64,000 nucleotides of DNA from Micromussa lordhowensis (lineage: Eukaryota; Cnidaria; Anthozoa; Scleractinia; Lobophylliidae), in contig OZ026599.1 in assembly GCA_964020085.1 (NCBI GenBank), positions 36,319,837-36,383,836 of the forward strand, in the 5' to 3' direction. The position numbers and the translations under genes were made by a program. Each line of letters starts with the position of its first letter. The first letter of the stretch is position 1. Below the pieces are notes generated by a model. That model had not been told where the DNA came from, ran no database searches, and saw nothing but the letters and a program-made list of their open reading frames with translations. Below are positions 62,301 through 64,000 of this stretch, one piece after another.

Positions 62301-63131
62301 AATCAGTAGGCTGATCATACAAACTAAAATGTTAAATTTGCTGGCAGTAAAGGATGACTTATTCCTTACTTATTTTAATGCTCCATGTGTTAGGGTCTTT
62401 GATTGATGGCGACTCTGCTCCACAGTGAGTAACACCTTTAGCAACACCTACGAGAAAACGGCGAATTGGTACACAGGTATTAATGGCACGATTCTGCAGC
62501 ATTTAATGATCGTGTGTTAACTAAATAAACGAGGCAAAATGCCAAAATAAGTACGAGCAAAATTTTAAAAGAAATCACACCTAAAGGCGAGAGACTTAAA
62601 ACTCTCCTTGTATTTTTACAACTAACAGTATATTTTTTTCAGTTTTGTTCAGCCTCCGGCTTATTTCAGGCCTCTTCGGAAGGAAGCCACCCTCGAGCTC
62701 CTCGGTTTCAGTACGTTGATGTTACCTGTGGTGAAATTAAAACATGTAGTTTACCGTTCGCACCCGTTTCTTTTTCTGTACCGTTTGGCCAGCCAACACT
62801 TGCATAGCAATTTCTTAAGCTGGTGACGGGGGAACAATTAAAAAGCCATTGGGAGAATAGTAGCCGCGGTTTTCAATATCCTGGGCATTGAATACCATAG
62901 TGATATTGCTACGCCTGTAGGTTTCATAAAAGATTCCTATTTACCTGGGTCCATTGTTACATAGTAAGTCTCTCTCTCGGTGAATCCCACTGAAGTCGTG
63001 AACTCAATCTTCCTCCCCAGGCTCCCAACTGGATACAACACAGCGGCTGTGATGGCCACATCGACACTGAACACAACATTGCCGTCCGAACGATGAATCC
63101 GGATGTAACTGCTTCGTGTAGGGCGCACGAA
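14873..63131 (-). CDS. Giant CARDB-RHS-EGF type I membrane protein (5' end outside window)
   Basis: Forty-one exons were placed by eye. Their phases agree at every junction and the joined frame is open for 11,499 nt to a TAG at 14873-14875, giving at least 3,832 residues. Domain order: unidentified beta-rich N-terminal part, two Ig-like modules, HYR-like exon, about nine CARDB modules, RHS/YD-repeat shell with core, helical post-core, bacterial-type DPNDxIGPxGYG module, FN3-like, EGF, cadherin-like, six EGFs, one transmembrane helix, basic tail. N-glycosylation sites and Cys-rich EGFs before the helix, and a Lys/Arg block after it, put the N-terminus outside the cell. The closest animal analogue by domain content is teneurin, but teneurins are type II, have EGFs N-terminal to the YD shell, and carry an NHL propeller. 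Likely a cell-surface adhesion or recognition protein; no enzymatic role shown. Start codon, signal peptide and promoter are not in the window. Confidence 0.9.
15157..15369 (-). repeat. SINE family 2, copy a
   Basis: Read on the minus strand it starts GGCGGCGTGGCCGAGTGG, has GGTCAAATCC as the B-box region, a body with CAACTGGTCAGCC, and ends in a TTAAATAAAGTAATTTATT-like tail. Same order at 35934-36155 (minus) and 28152-28415 (plus, head truncated). The head resembles tRNA-Leu/Ser type genes. Confidence 0.8.
15794..16485. mobile_element. Harbinger-like element with TAA duplication
   Basis: Ends GGCCCGGTTC and GAACCGGGCC, flanked by TAA at 15791-15793 and 16486-16488. Subterminal arms of about 110 bp repeat GAATTCG-CACGGCAGAAATGCGAC blocks. 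A 3-bp TWA duplication is the mark of PIF/Harbinger. It contains only an accessory ORF start, no transposase. Confidence 0.85.
16033..16338 (+). pseudogene. Myb/SANT-like ORF fragment in the Harbinger-like element
   Basis: A 101-residue ORF with an acidic/Ser-rich start, a basic SKKRRDRRAPW block, then VANMVDVICSNDNFARKLVFT and NSKNTNNNEVYSKVQKEVEKR. This matches the N-terminal part of the Myb/SANT-like DNA-binding protein that PIF/Harbinger elements carry as a second ORF. The C-terminal third of the domain is missing and replaced by a short unrelated end before the stop. Confidence 0.65.
16673..20715 (-). CDS. Giant gene: six tandem EGF-like exons
   Basis: Exons 20611-20715, 20410-20511, 18605-18706, 18349-18453, 17236-17337 and 16673-16774. 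Each is 102 or 105 nt, phase 1 to 1, and codes one EGF with pattern V-S/T-CE-x-V-x-NC-x-x-HG-x-C-x-x-x-N-x-C-x-C-x-x-GF-x-G-x-x-CS-x-G. No calcium-binding Asp/Asn consensus is apparent. The near-constant exon size and phase show duplication of one exon. In teneurins EGFs mediate dimer formation; here the role is unknown. The introns contain the two 17.6/19.2 kb MITE copies. Confidence 0.93.
17581..18192. mobile_element. MITE family ATTGCTGGTTTTCA, copy 1
   Basis: Ends ATTGCTGGTTTTCA and TGAAAACCAGCAAT. Interior matches 19247-20081 through most of its length (GACTCTCGCCAAGATTCAG, AACATCTGTCA-TGAGTT, TAAATGTCACGTCACGC). Confidence 0.85.
18771..20165. repeat. Host repeat GTTTCTATT..., copy 1, carrying a nested MITE
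   Basis: Blocks GTTTCTATTTAACAACTAGA, GTGTGATAGTTGACGAGGGCGCAG, AATCTACTAGTCGT and, past the nested element, TAGCCAATCAGAGAACGGC and GATAGAAACAC match the copy at 48277-49858 in the same order. The interior between about 18800 and 19020 differs. Confidence 0.6.
19247..20081. mobile_element. MITE family ATTGCTGGTTTTCA, copy 2 (with inner insertion)
   Basis: Ends ATTGCTGGTTTTCA and TGAAAACCGGCAAT. Carries about 280 bp (roughly 19545-19835) absent from copy 1, ending in a CAATAAAATTTTGTTGTTGTT tail as left by a retroposed fragment. Confidence 0.8.
20826..21082 (+). repeat. SINE family 3
   Basis: Head AGGGTTAGCGCAGTGGT (A box) and GGGTTCCATTCC (B box), body with GAGGGTTTTCTCCGGGTACC and CCCGCAGGAACCTCAAGG, and an AT-rich tail. 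Single copy in the window. Confidence 0.75.
21411..22109 (-). CDS. Giant gene: cadherin-like exon (233 residues)
   Basis: One 699-nt exon, phase 1 to 1. Two repeats of a cadherin/Calx-like beta sandwich: DEVPHGFTFNKG...WMTPEKDFSGVVRLNITAQA and FSGLPSGYRSVYENG...WYISFNGILKPFVLSVIAIAEEKSNGD. The pattern (G-x-x-x-x-x-G, then W-x-L/M-x-P-x-x-F-x-G, then V-x-A-x-A/S-x-E) is that of bacterial cadherin-like repeats. Several N-glycosylation sites (NQS, NGS, NVS, NKT). Confidence 0.85.
22395..22620. repeat. Uninterrupted copy of the 15.65-16.55 kb host repeat
   Basis: Matches both flanks of the Harbinger-like element and runs across the point where that element inserted. Ends in a small hairpin of AATTTTCGAAAATT and GGTTCTGAACCCCC. 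Confidence 0.75.
22838..22939 (-). CDS. Giant gene: EGF-like module 1
   Basis: A 102-nt exon, phase 1 to 1, with six Cys: SCERVNNCSGHGNCS, then FCVCGDGFYGVNCS. Separated from the other six EGF exons by the cadherin-like exon. Confidence 0.92.
23155..23385. mobile_element. Foldback MITE GACCATTTTACAGTTGT, copy 1
   Basis: Ends AGACCATTTTAGAGTTGT and ACAACTGTAAAATG; arms share GCAGCGAGGCTG and CAGCCTCGCTTGC. A second copy lies at 30464-30701. Confidence 0.75.
23636..26047 (-). CDS. Giant gene: FN3/Ig-like module
   Basis: Exons 25903-26047 and 23636-23815. They code IDGSTPSSNISV, DEGSGVQSVDLLYQIS, PSGKTYSLLALAVDHVGN and VDFTPPA: the D-x-GSGV and Y-x-x-x-A-x-D-x-x-GN marks of bacterial-type FN3/Ig modules that often continue the preceding DPND module. 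Ends in phase 1, the phase used by all EGF exons that follow. Confidence 0.82.
24165..24720. repeat. Tandem dimer of a ~292-bp hairpin-forming unit
   Basis: Unit 1 starts ACTTCTCAAAGTCATTAATAA at 24167 and unit 2 starts ACTTCTCAAACTCATTAATAA at 24459. Each contains an inner inverted repeat (ATCCAAACACCTCGAATTT against CTCGGTGTTTGGATATC in unit 1; CTTGGTGTTTGGAAAG in unit 2). Confidence 0.75.
25443..25560 (+). repeat. SINE family 1 fragment
   Basis: TTCTTGGTCAAGACACTTTA, TCTCTCCACCCCACCCGGTGTG and TAAATGG match the middle of family 1, without head or tail. Confidence 0.5.
25587..25745. mobile_element. Tc1/mariner-like MITE
   Basis: TACAGTCCAACCCCTATAAA at the left pairs with TTATTAGGGGTTGAACTGT at the right; subterminal GGCCA blocks (AAACGGCCAC, GTGGCCGTTTA). 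Confidence 0.75.
26265..26833. mobile_element. Tc1/mariner-like MITE, 569 bp
   Basis: TACAGTCGAACCTCCAC at the left and GTGGAGAGGTTCGGCTGTA at the right with TA at both edges. Interior arms carry CGACGGCGAG-type blocks and no transposase. Confidence 0.75.
26997..29746 (-). CDS. Giant gene: bacterial-type DPNDxIGPxGYG module
   Basis: Exons 29516-29746, 28850-28961 and 26997-27133. Joined to the previous exon they read SLDPNDMIGPPGYGD, PLNYKIRFENDPNATAPAQ, LDKDLDIRSFRITGFGFG, FQSLDPQTGE and TGFLPPNN-TTGQGYVTFSV. I know this pattern from large bacterial surface proteins, where it sits near CARDB or FN3 modules. It is uncommon in animals as far as I know. Likely an adhesion beta sandwich; function unknown. 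Confidence 0.8.
27379..27849. mobile_element. MITE with GCCTAGATACAAATATC ends
   Basis: Perfect 17-bp inverted ends around AT-rich sequence with repeated GAAATTTAGAA units in both arms. Confidence 0.8.
27948..28152. mobile_element. Foldback MITE AAGCAAAGGCGTTT
   Basis: Left arm AAGCAAAGGCGTTTTTGAGC and GTACGGCAACCGGAA pair with right arm TTCCGGTTGCCGTATG and GCTCAAAGAGACGCTTACTT. It abuts a SINE family 2 copy. Confidence 0.75.
28152..28415 (+). repeat. SINE family 2, copy b (head truncated)
   Basis: GGAGGCGCCTTAGGGCG, GGTCCCGAGTTCAAATCC, the CAGCCTCTCAGCAGTTGGG body block, and an ACACTTGAATAAAGTGATTT tail. Confidence 0.75.
29796..30266 (-). repeat. Composite repeat, copy 1 (palindrome plus 340-bp unit)
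   Basis: A palindrome at 29796-29922 (TTAACCGAGCTTAGTCGG against its complement) followed by a unit with GCTAGCTGACATTTTCC, GCGAACGGCGATGAACTG, GATTTCAGCCAATCAAATT and ending near TATATGAC. Same composite in plus orientation at 31835-32325 and 38131-38516. Confidence 0.75.
30464..30701. mobile_element. Foldback MITE GACCATTTTACAGTTGT, copy 2
   Basis: Ends AATAGACCATTTTACAGTTG and CAACTGTAAAATGGCCTATT, with GGCTGGAGTTGACCTTGATA against TATCAAAGCAAGGTCACC in the arms. Confidence 0.8.
30747..32627 (-). CDS. Giant gene: post-core hydrophobic and helical region
   Basis: Exons 32574-32627 (54 nt), 31655-31810 and 30747-30886, all phase-compatible. The start is small-residue rich (YISSAVTGGVSGFF, VLVGAATSFGGSL), as in the hydrophobic stretch following RHS cores in bacteria. 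The middle has WINWRKALEDGVNGAISSALPGL and then CGQLIEEVLSDFND and FNFIIEWVRSLDP. No nuclease, deaminase or other toxin motif is visible. The region occupies the place where bacterial RHS proteins carry their variable C-terminal domain. Confidence 0.8.
31029..31207. repeat. Foldback repeat
   Basis: CAATAGACCACAAGTTTCT pairs with AGAAACTTGTGGTCTATTG; inner arms GCTGATAAACCAC and GTGGTTTATCAGC; loop near 31110-31120. Confidence 0.85.
31835..32325 (+). repeat. Composite repeat, copy 2
   Basis: Unit from TTATTATATGGCTG through GCCATATAATAA, then the palindrome 32193-32325 with TTAACCGAGC and GCTCGGTTAA ends. It follows directly after exon 31655-31810. Confidence 0.75.
32628..34258. other. Intron, mostly without recognised features
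   Basis: Holds a SINE family 1 tail fragment (minus) at 32997-33091 and otherwise nothing I can name. TTGAACCAATCACAATTC-like and GCGCGC-free AT-rich stretches dominate. Confidence 0.45.
34259..35184 (-). CDS. Giant gene: RHS repeat-associated core domain
   Basis: Exons 34964-35184 and 34259-34444. The first carries RYSYDPFGRML, FIGQWGV, YWMRSRHYDAQLGRF and SFDPLG; the second GKSINLYSYAANNPV and LEDPRGR. This is the full RHS core signature, including the P-x(4)-DP-x-G segment that in bacterial RHS and TcC proteins is the self-cleavage site. The intron falls inside SFDPL-G-GKSINLY with matching phase 1. Sequence after DPRGR is Gly/Ala-rich. Confidence 0.93.
35622..40460 (-). CDS. Giant gene: RHS/YD-repeat shell
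   Basis: Exons 40070-40460, 39373-39663, 37282-38078, 36495-36609 and 35622-35728. Repeats follow the YD pattern G-x-x-x-x-Y-x-Y-D/N-x-x-G-R/N-L: for example TRYTYSLNGDL, FSYDWNGKV, NDYDSFGRLVKF, VKFEYDEKDRIV, FEYNYDRKGRI, WHYKYDAASQLI, VRYTYDKRKNRV, DIKYDMNGNM, FVYDGLGNLYKK, LFYYEFDGLG. In bacterial RHS/TcC proteins and teneurins such repeats form a hollow beta barrel. Roughly 500 residues of repeats precede the core. Confidence 0.92.
35934..36155 (-). repeat. SINE family 2, copy c
   Basis: On the minus strand: GGCGGCGTGGCCTAGTGG head, GGTCCCGAGTTCAAATCC B-box region, CCAACTGGTTAGCC body block, and a TTAAATAAAGTGATTTATT tail. Confidence 0.85.
36211..36344. repeat. (ATAAC)n microsatellite, about 27 units
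   Basis: Uninterrupted pentanucleotide array of about 133 bp, directly after SINE family 2 copy c and about 150 bp from exon 36495-36609. ORFs across it (repeating MLCYV) are artefacts. Confidence 0.95.
38131..38516 (+). repeat. Composite repeat, copy 3 (palindrome truncated)
   Basis: Same unit as 31835-32176 followed by only one arm of the palindrome (TTAACCGAGCAGGAGGTC...GAATCTTGACCGAGC). Confidence 0.7.
38822..39015 (+). repeat. SINE family 4 with tRNA-Thr-like head
   Basis: The first 73 bases (38822-38894) fold as a tRNA: acceptor GGCTTTA/TGAAGCC, D arm GCTC..GAGC, T arm ACGGG-TTCGAAT-CCCGT, and anticodon position GGT. The base before the anticodon is C, not T, and the anticodon stem has an A-C mismatch, so a working tRNA is unlikely. 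It continues into a body (CTGAGTTTTTTCAGG, ACTGCGATGATCATTCTTCA, CCGCAGTTCAAATATG) and ends TTCATATATA. I recall this tRNA-plus-tail structure as an abundant coral SINE; not checked. Confidence 0.7.
40574..40672 (-). repeat. SINE family 1 copy, internally deleted
   Basis: GACCGGAGCTTAACCCGGCC joins the tail directly to the head (GGGCTCGAACTTGG, GATCCGGAGCG), missing the middle 180 bp. Confidence 0.7.
40805..42188 (-). CDS. Giant gene: RHS entry (DUF6531-like) and first YD repeats
   Basis: Exons 42041-42188, 41153-41286 and 40805-41033. The first codes LPLVLQRTYSPLL followed by GVFGIGWIAPW, the L-x-x-R-x-Y-x-S and G-x-G-W marks of the RHS N-terminal plug domain. The following residues alternate strands with GKKVTAND and short YD-type motifs. 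The last exon is best ended at a GC donor (ATG|GCAAGT, 40804-40803), the only choice found that fixes the phase with the next exon. Confidence 0.8.
42290..42670. mobile_element. Tc1/mariner-like MITE with GATCCTCGATCCTCG repeats
   Basis: CAGTACCGGCCAAATGTAA at the left and TTACATTTGACTGGTACTG at the right, TA on both sides (42288-42289, 42671-42672). Interior has a short GATCCTCG tandem and many TCGAG/CTCGA palindromes. Confidence 0.85.
42895..43280. mobile_element. MITE family GTGTGGACGG, copy 1
   Basis: Arms with CTACGCTGAAGGGATTTGAA and GTCCACACTAATCCGTCACG, matching in order the elements at 55885-56205 and 58615-58995 (GAAAACGGAGCTTT, TAGTGTGGACGGA). Confidence 0.7.
43377..44894 (-). CDS. 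Giant gene: CARDB 9 and pre-RHS beta-sandwich exon (506 residues)
   Basis: A single exon of 1,518 nt, acceptor TTTTTTCAG, donor AGCG|GTAGGT. Begins inside CARDB 9 (VSWMIRNNGSRPAEG, CDTVYLSQD), then two or three further beta-sandwich regions including an IPT-like stretch (FEISRVFPSEVAPLGNATL) and ITLRYENVGDTDI, and a helical end (LLTDLVQFQLDMANGK) that leads directly into the RHS entry. I do not know a named family for the middle part; it is of the type found ahead of RHS repeats in large bacterial secreted proteins. Confidence 0.88.
45287..45980. mobile_element. Non-autonomous element with CCGGGGG ends
   Basis: CCGGGGGGGGGGGAACTCCAA at the left and TTGGAGTCTCTCCCCCGG at the right. Interior is made of degenerate CCCTAAGAGGTACCAA-type units. 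A partial copy is at 13640-13925. The right end is about 20 bp from the donor of the 45999-48183 exon. Confidence 0.75.
45999..48183 (-). CDS. Giant gene: large CARDB exon (728 residues)
   Basis: One uninterrupted exon of 2,185 nt with acceptor TTTTTTTCAG and donor GAAG|GTAAGC. It holds the end of CARDB 3, modules 4 to 8, and the start of module 9. Module starts: DLTVTHVNAS, DLVVTNFTLVSG, DLAVVDTSFVFEE, AKLILTITSSFPSQ, DLQGSLGRTKVET, DLAVLSVSSSSGQ. Each has the SVENVGTG-type strand and a W-x-D-x-V-Y/Y-IS block. CARDB is a beta-sandwich adhesion module named from bacteria. Many N-x-S/T sites fit an extracellular location. Confidence 0.92.
48277..49858. repeat. Host repeat GTTTCTATT..., copy 2, carrying a nested TTAA element
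   Basis: GTTTCTATTAAACAACTAGA at the left and CTCAATAGAAACAC at the right. Matches 18771-20165 at both ends; the long middle (48850-49690) is specific to this copy. Confidence 0.6.
48399..48829. mobile_element. Foldback element with TTAA duplication
   Basis: Ends AGTGCACCTAACCCC and GGGGTTAGGTGCACT, flanked by TTAA on both sides. Long arms pair over almost all their length (GTTCACGACCGAGTCAGAAG against CTTCTGACTCGGTCGTGAAC). The loop region is near 48600-48625. Confidence 0.85.
49915..56939 (-). CDS. Giant gene: first three CARDB modules (six exons)
   Basis: Exons 56643-56939, 55680-55812, 55482-55602, 54759-54863, 54169-54305 and 49915-50070. CARDB starts are visible as DFKVEKVLVPPNAFSG, NLKVEKIVFLSPSFSG and DLVVSSITTRKSYYTG, each followed by the SW-V-N-G and SWYDSVYIG / SWYDRVYLS / WWRDVV blocks. 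The module ends carry D-x-x-x-x-V-YE-DEDDN-type acidic turns. All junction phases agree. The intron between 50071 and 54168 is the largest repeat sink of the gene. Confidence 0.85.
50197..50950. repeat. (GGCAGTCA)n minisatellite with GGCA and GTCA variants
   Basis: An 8-bp unit repeated about 40 times without break at 50549-50870, with older GGCA and GTCA tetramer variants on both sides. Starts about 125 bp upstream (gene sense) of exon 49915-50070. ORFs over it (AVRQSGSQ repeats) exist because 8-bp units stay open in the frame. Confidence 0.95.
51321..53460 (+). mobile_element. Ty3/Gypsy LTR retrotransposon, internally deleted and broken
   Basis: Two LTR copies, 51321-51507 (3' part lost) and 53207-53460 (complete, TG...CA), share GAAGAGTTGTGTCGTG, GTTACTCATGCATGAACGTA and GGTCGAAGTGACAGCACC. 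A purine tract (GCGGGGAA) precedes the right LTR. Between them only pol remnants remain. Gag, protease and most of the reverse transcriptase are missing. Same strand for all pieces, opposite to the host gene. Confidence 0.85.
51710..53165 (+). pseudogene. Gypsy pol remnant: RT end, RNase H, integrase pieces
   Basis: In order: RT thumb (VENFAEIAKPLYRLVRG, about 51750), RNase H (FMVHVDASSTGLGAALYQTQ and YSAYRREFLALKWAV, 51935-52110; then FKIVYRCGKANGDADGL near 52235), integrase zinc finger (HDDVGHPGRD...CGRC, 52810-52925) and part of the integrase core (about 53030-53110). Several frameshifts and stops separate them, so no protein can be made. Confidence 0.85.
53761..54150. mobile_element. Foldback MITE with ATTGCCGGATTTCATACGG ends
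   Basis: Arms of about 190 bp pair nearly end to end (CCCATATATTCAGAAAGAGC against GCTCTTTCTGAATATATGGG). The right end stops 18 bp before the splice donor of exon 54169-54305. Confidence 0.88.
54911..55190 (+). repeat. SINE family 1, copy b
   Basis: Head GGTTAGCGCACTCGACTCC with an intact B box GGGTTCGAGTCC, complete body and CGCAGACTTAACTTC tail. The best preserved Pol III promoter among family 1 copies here. Confidence 0.85.
55885..56205. mobile_element. MITE family GTGTGGACGG, copy 2
   Basis: CACACTGTGCCGGAGAAATTTG at the left, CAAATTTCTCCGGTGTAGTG at the right, and GTGTGGACGGTAGGCC inside. Confidence 0.75.
56478..56590. repeat. GGTGGATATTTACC degenerate tandem
   Basis: Five or more GTGGATATTTNC units plus an ATTAATTAATTACGGTAAT palindrome; ends about 50 bp from exon 56643-56939. 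Confidence 0.75.
56940..57514. other. Intron without recognised features
   Basis: No repeat structure or ORF that I can support. Confidence 0.4.
57515..58125 (-). CDS. Giant gene: HYR-like exon
   Basis: Codes about 203 residues with two HYR/SprB-type modules (PPTISDMVTQNVDC...RKWIATDQAGNSAS; ANVTIACGS...RTWTITDDCGK), recognised by W-x-A/I-T-D-x-x-G-N/K and paired Cys. The C-terminal third (LPDYPQNGQVNV, LRWPQYPGSVRFNVYLW) is an FN3-like lead-in of the kind that precedes CARDB arrays. Phase 0 in, phase 2 out. Confidence 0.8.
58200..58450 (-). repeat. SINE family 1, copy d
   Basis: On the minus strand: head with GGATCGAGCGGTCCAAGTTC region, TCTCTCCACCCAGGTGTATA, and GGGGTAACCCTGCGATGG; tail partly rearranged. 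Confidence 0.75.
58517..58548 (-). CDS. Giant gene: predicted 32-nt micro-exon
   Basis: Exon at 59165 ends in phase 1 but the next large exon (57515-58125) begins in phase 0, so something must supply 2 mod 3 bases. The stretch between CCCACACAG and GTGAGT at 58517-58548 is 32 nt, open in the needed frame (ALVSAIICVHF), and fixes the phase exactly. It lies between a SINE and a MITE in the intron. Confidence 0.5.
58615..58995. mobile_element. MITE family GTGTGGACGG, copy 3
   Basis: CACACTCACGCCGGAGAAATTT at the left and AAATTTCTCCGGCACAGTGTG at the right, with the same internal blocks as the other two copies. Confidence 0.75.
59165..61536 (-). CDS. Giant gene: two Ig-like exons
   Basis: Exons 61282-61536 (85 residues) and 59165-59431 (89 residues), both phase 1 to phase 1. 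Each codes one module that starts with a TPP-V motif, has paired Cys (AQCTL...PCNMSW; CSFECTV...SQCNF), a glycine-tyrosine turn (TEGYYSIYVQ; NGKTYVFGVR) and ends D-x-x-GN...P-x-x-W-x-V. This is the bacterial-type/animal Ig-like beta sandwich seen beside HYR domains. One module per symmetric exon suggests tandem exon duplication. Confidence 0.8.
59598..59781. mobile_element. Tc1/mariner-like MITE, 184 bp
   Basis: TACGGTGGAACC at the left and GGTTGCACTGTA at the right, with TATAACGAA-type blocks in both arms. Confidence 0.75.
59782..61281. other. Intron, mostly featureless
   Basis: Includes an inverted-repeat-like stretch (CGTACGGAACTCGC / GTAGTACGACGACCGCG) at 59800-59860 and a GAGATTAAGAGATTAAG short tandem at 60617. 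No supported gene; the 135-residue minus ORF at 59999-60406 has no coding look. Confidence 0.4.
61866..62160 (+). repeat. SINE family 1, copy c
   Basis: Complete: GGTTAGTGCGCTCGACTCC head, GGGCTCGAGCCC B-box region, body, and ATACAGACTTAACC tail. Confidence 0.85.
62370..63131 (-). CDS. Giant gene: first two exons in window (unidentified beta-rich region)
   Basis: Exons 62945-63131 and 62370-62447. The first starts in phase 0 after TTTCTACAG and codes about 62 residues (RSSYIRIHRSDGNVVFS..., VGFTERETYYVTMDPG) with alternating hydrophobic residues typical of beta strands; I do not recognise the family. The second codes VAKGVTHCGAESPSIKDP and ends at a phase 1 donor (AATAA|GTAAGG). More exons must lie upstream beyond 64000. 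Confidence 0.75.
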
Positions 63132-64000
63132 CTGTAGAAAGTGTGAGATGGTAAAACTCTGTTCTATTCCTATTAAAGGAGCCTTTATAGTAAACTCTCG
63201 TTATAGTGGACACCCTCGAAACCGTCATTTGACGGCAATAAAAGGCTTAAAAACTTGTTTGAAGTATCCTACTGTCAGATGAACACCGACGTTTCGGAGT
63301 TGGCCTTTTGTTCGCGGTGTGTTTTCAAGGACCAAGCACGAAACCAGCTGACTTCTGTGGTAACCTCACTATTTGACACTTTTAACAGCTTTTCCATCCT
63401 TTAGTATCCTTTGTGTTATAACTTTCACGTATCACATTAATTTTTTTCCCATTGCTTTGGCTGAACACCTTCCGAGATGTGCACGAGGAGTAAGAGAAAA
63501 ATCGAAATAATTTTGTGAAAAAAAAAGAAACAACAACAACAATGATTGTCATGCACGCGGCAGTGCTAATTAAATAGTCCCTGACTGCATTATTTTAATT
63601 TATTATTCAACTTTCATACACTGTACGAATTCCGATTTTCTGATTGGCTGATTTGTACCACGTGATACTGGGTTATGACGAAACAACCTCCTTAACGTCA
63701 CTATCGTGGTATAATAGCAGCCGTGGTGTAAATTCAACACACCACTGTCATTACACCATGGTTTCGGCTGACTCAAAGTTTGGCGATTTCTTTGTGCAGT
63801 GTATTCAATTTGAACAATAAAAATGTTAACGCACTCATTGCTCGTGAATTATCGGATTTACCTGAACTCGTTCACTAACAATGAACTCAAAATTTTCAAT
63901 ACCACACTCGCCAAGCCTCGTGCGGTATTGAAATTTCTCGTTCATTGTTAGTTAACTCGTGTAGGTAAATCCCGATAATGCACTCGCTGAGTGCGTTAAC
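63132..64000. other. Intron or upstream sequence with a terminal foldback repeat
   Basis: Mostly non-coding. A foldback element occupies 63825-64000 (GTTAACGCACTCA... against ...TGAGTGCGTTAAC) and runs to the very edge of the window. The acceptor TTTCTACAG at 63132-63140 shows at least one more exon upstream. Confidence 0.6.

Noticed and set aside
14873..63131. Teneurin orthologue
   Set aside because: Opposite membrane orientation, EGFs C-terminal to the shell, no NHL propeller, and CARDB arrays that teneurins lack.

Overview
This window is eukaryotic nuclear DNA: AT-rich, dense in spliceosomal introns, and packed with tRNA-headed SINEs, foldback MITEs and decayed DNA transposons. The repeats and proteins suggest a cnidarian, most likely a stony coral. 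That assignment is inference; no species-specific marker was seen.

The main content is one giant gene on the minus strand, from 63131 (its 5' end lies beyond the window) down to a stop codon at 14873. I traced 41 exons by reading splice sites and phases. With the predicted exons joined, the frame stays open for 11,499 nt (3,832 codons plus stop). The order from the N-terminal side is: unidentified beta-rich region; two Ig-like modules; a HYR-like exon; about nine CARDB-type modules (two very large exons); an RHS/YD-repeat region with a complete RHS-associated core; a post-core hydrophobic/helical region; a bacterial-type module (DPNDxIGPxGYG); FN3-like module; EGF; cadherin-like module; six more EGFs; one transmembrane helix; and a short basic tail ending in an NQAY motif. 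This is not teneurin: the topology and domain order are reversed and no NHL domain was seen. It looks like a large type I surface protein that displays a bacterial-style RHS shell, and it is the best candidate here for an undescribed system.

Left of the gene (1-14.8 kb): 1-2.3 kb holds a broken SGNH/GDSL-hydrolase-like gene with a Pro/Gln/Ser-rich tandem repeat tail. 2.6-3.9 kb holds unrecognised ORFs. 3.9-7.3 kb is repeats plus a possible small membrane-protein exon. 7338-11217 is a THAP/DDE DNA transposon (ISL2EU-like) whose ~450-bp inverted termini each carry a TATA box and the same 16-nt first coding exon, spliced in frame to a different gene at each end. 11.2-14.8 kb is MITEs.

The introns of the giant gene hold most of the other features: SINE families, Tc1/mariner-like, hAT-like, Harbinger-like and TTAA-flanked elements, several nested insertions with matching empty sites elsewhere in the window, an internally deleted Ty3/Gypsy LTR element (51321-53460), a long 8-bp minisatellite and an ATAAC microsatellite. 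Splice-site positions were read by eye and may be off by a base or two.
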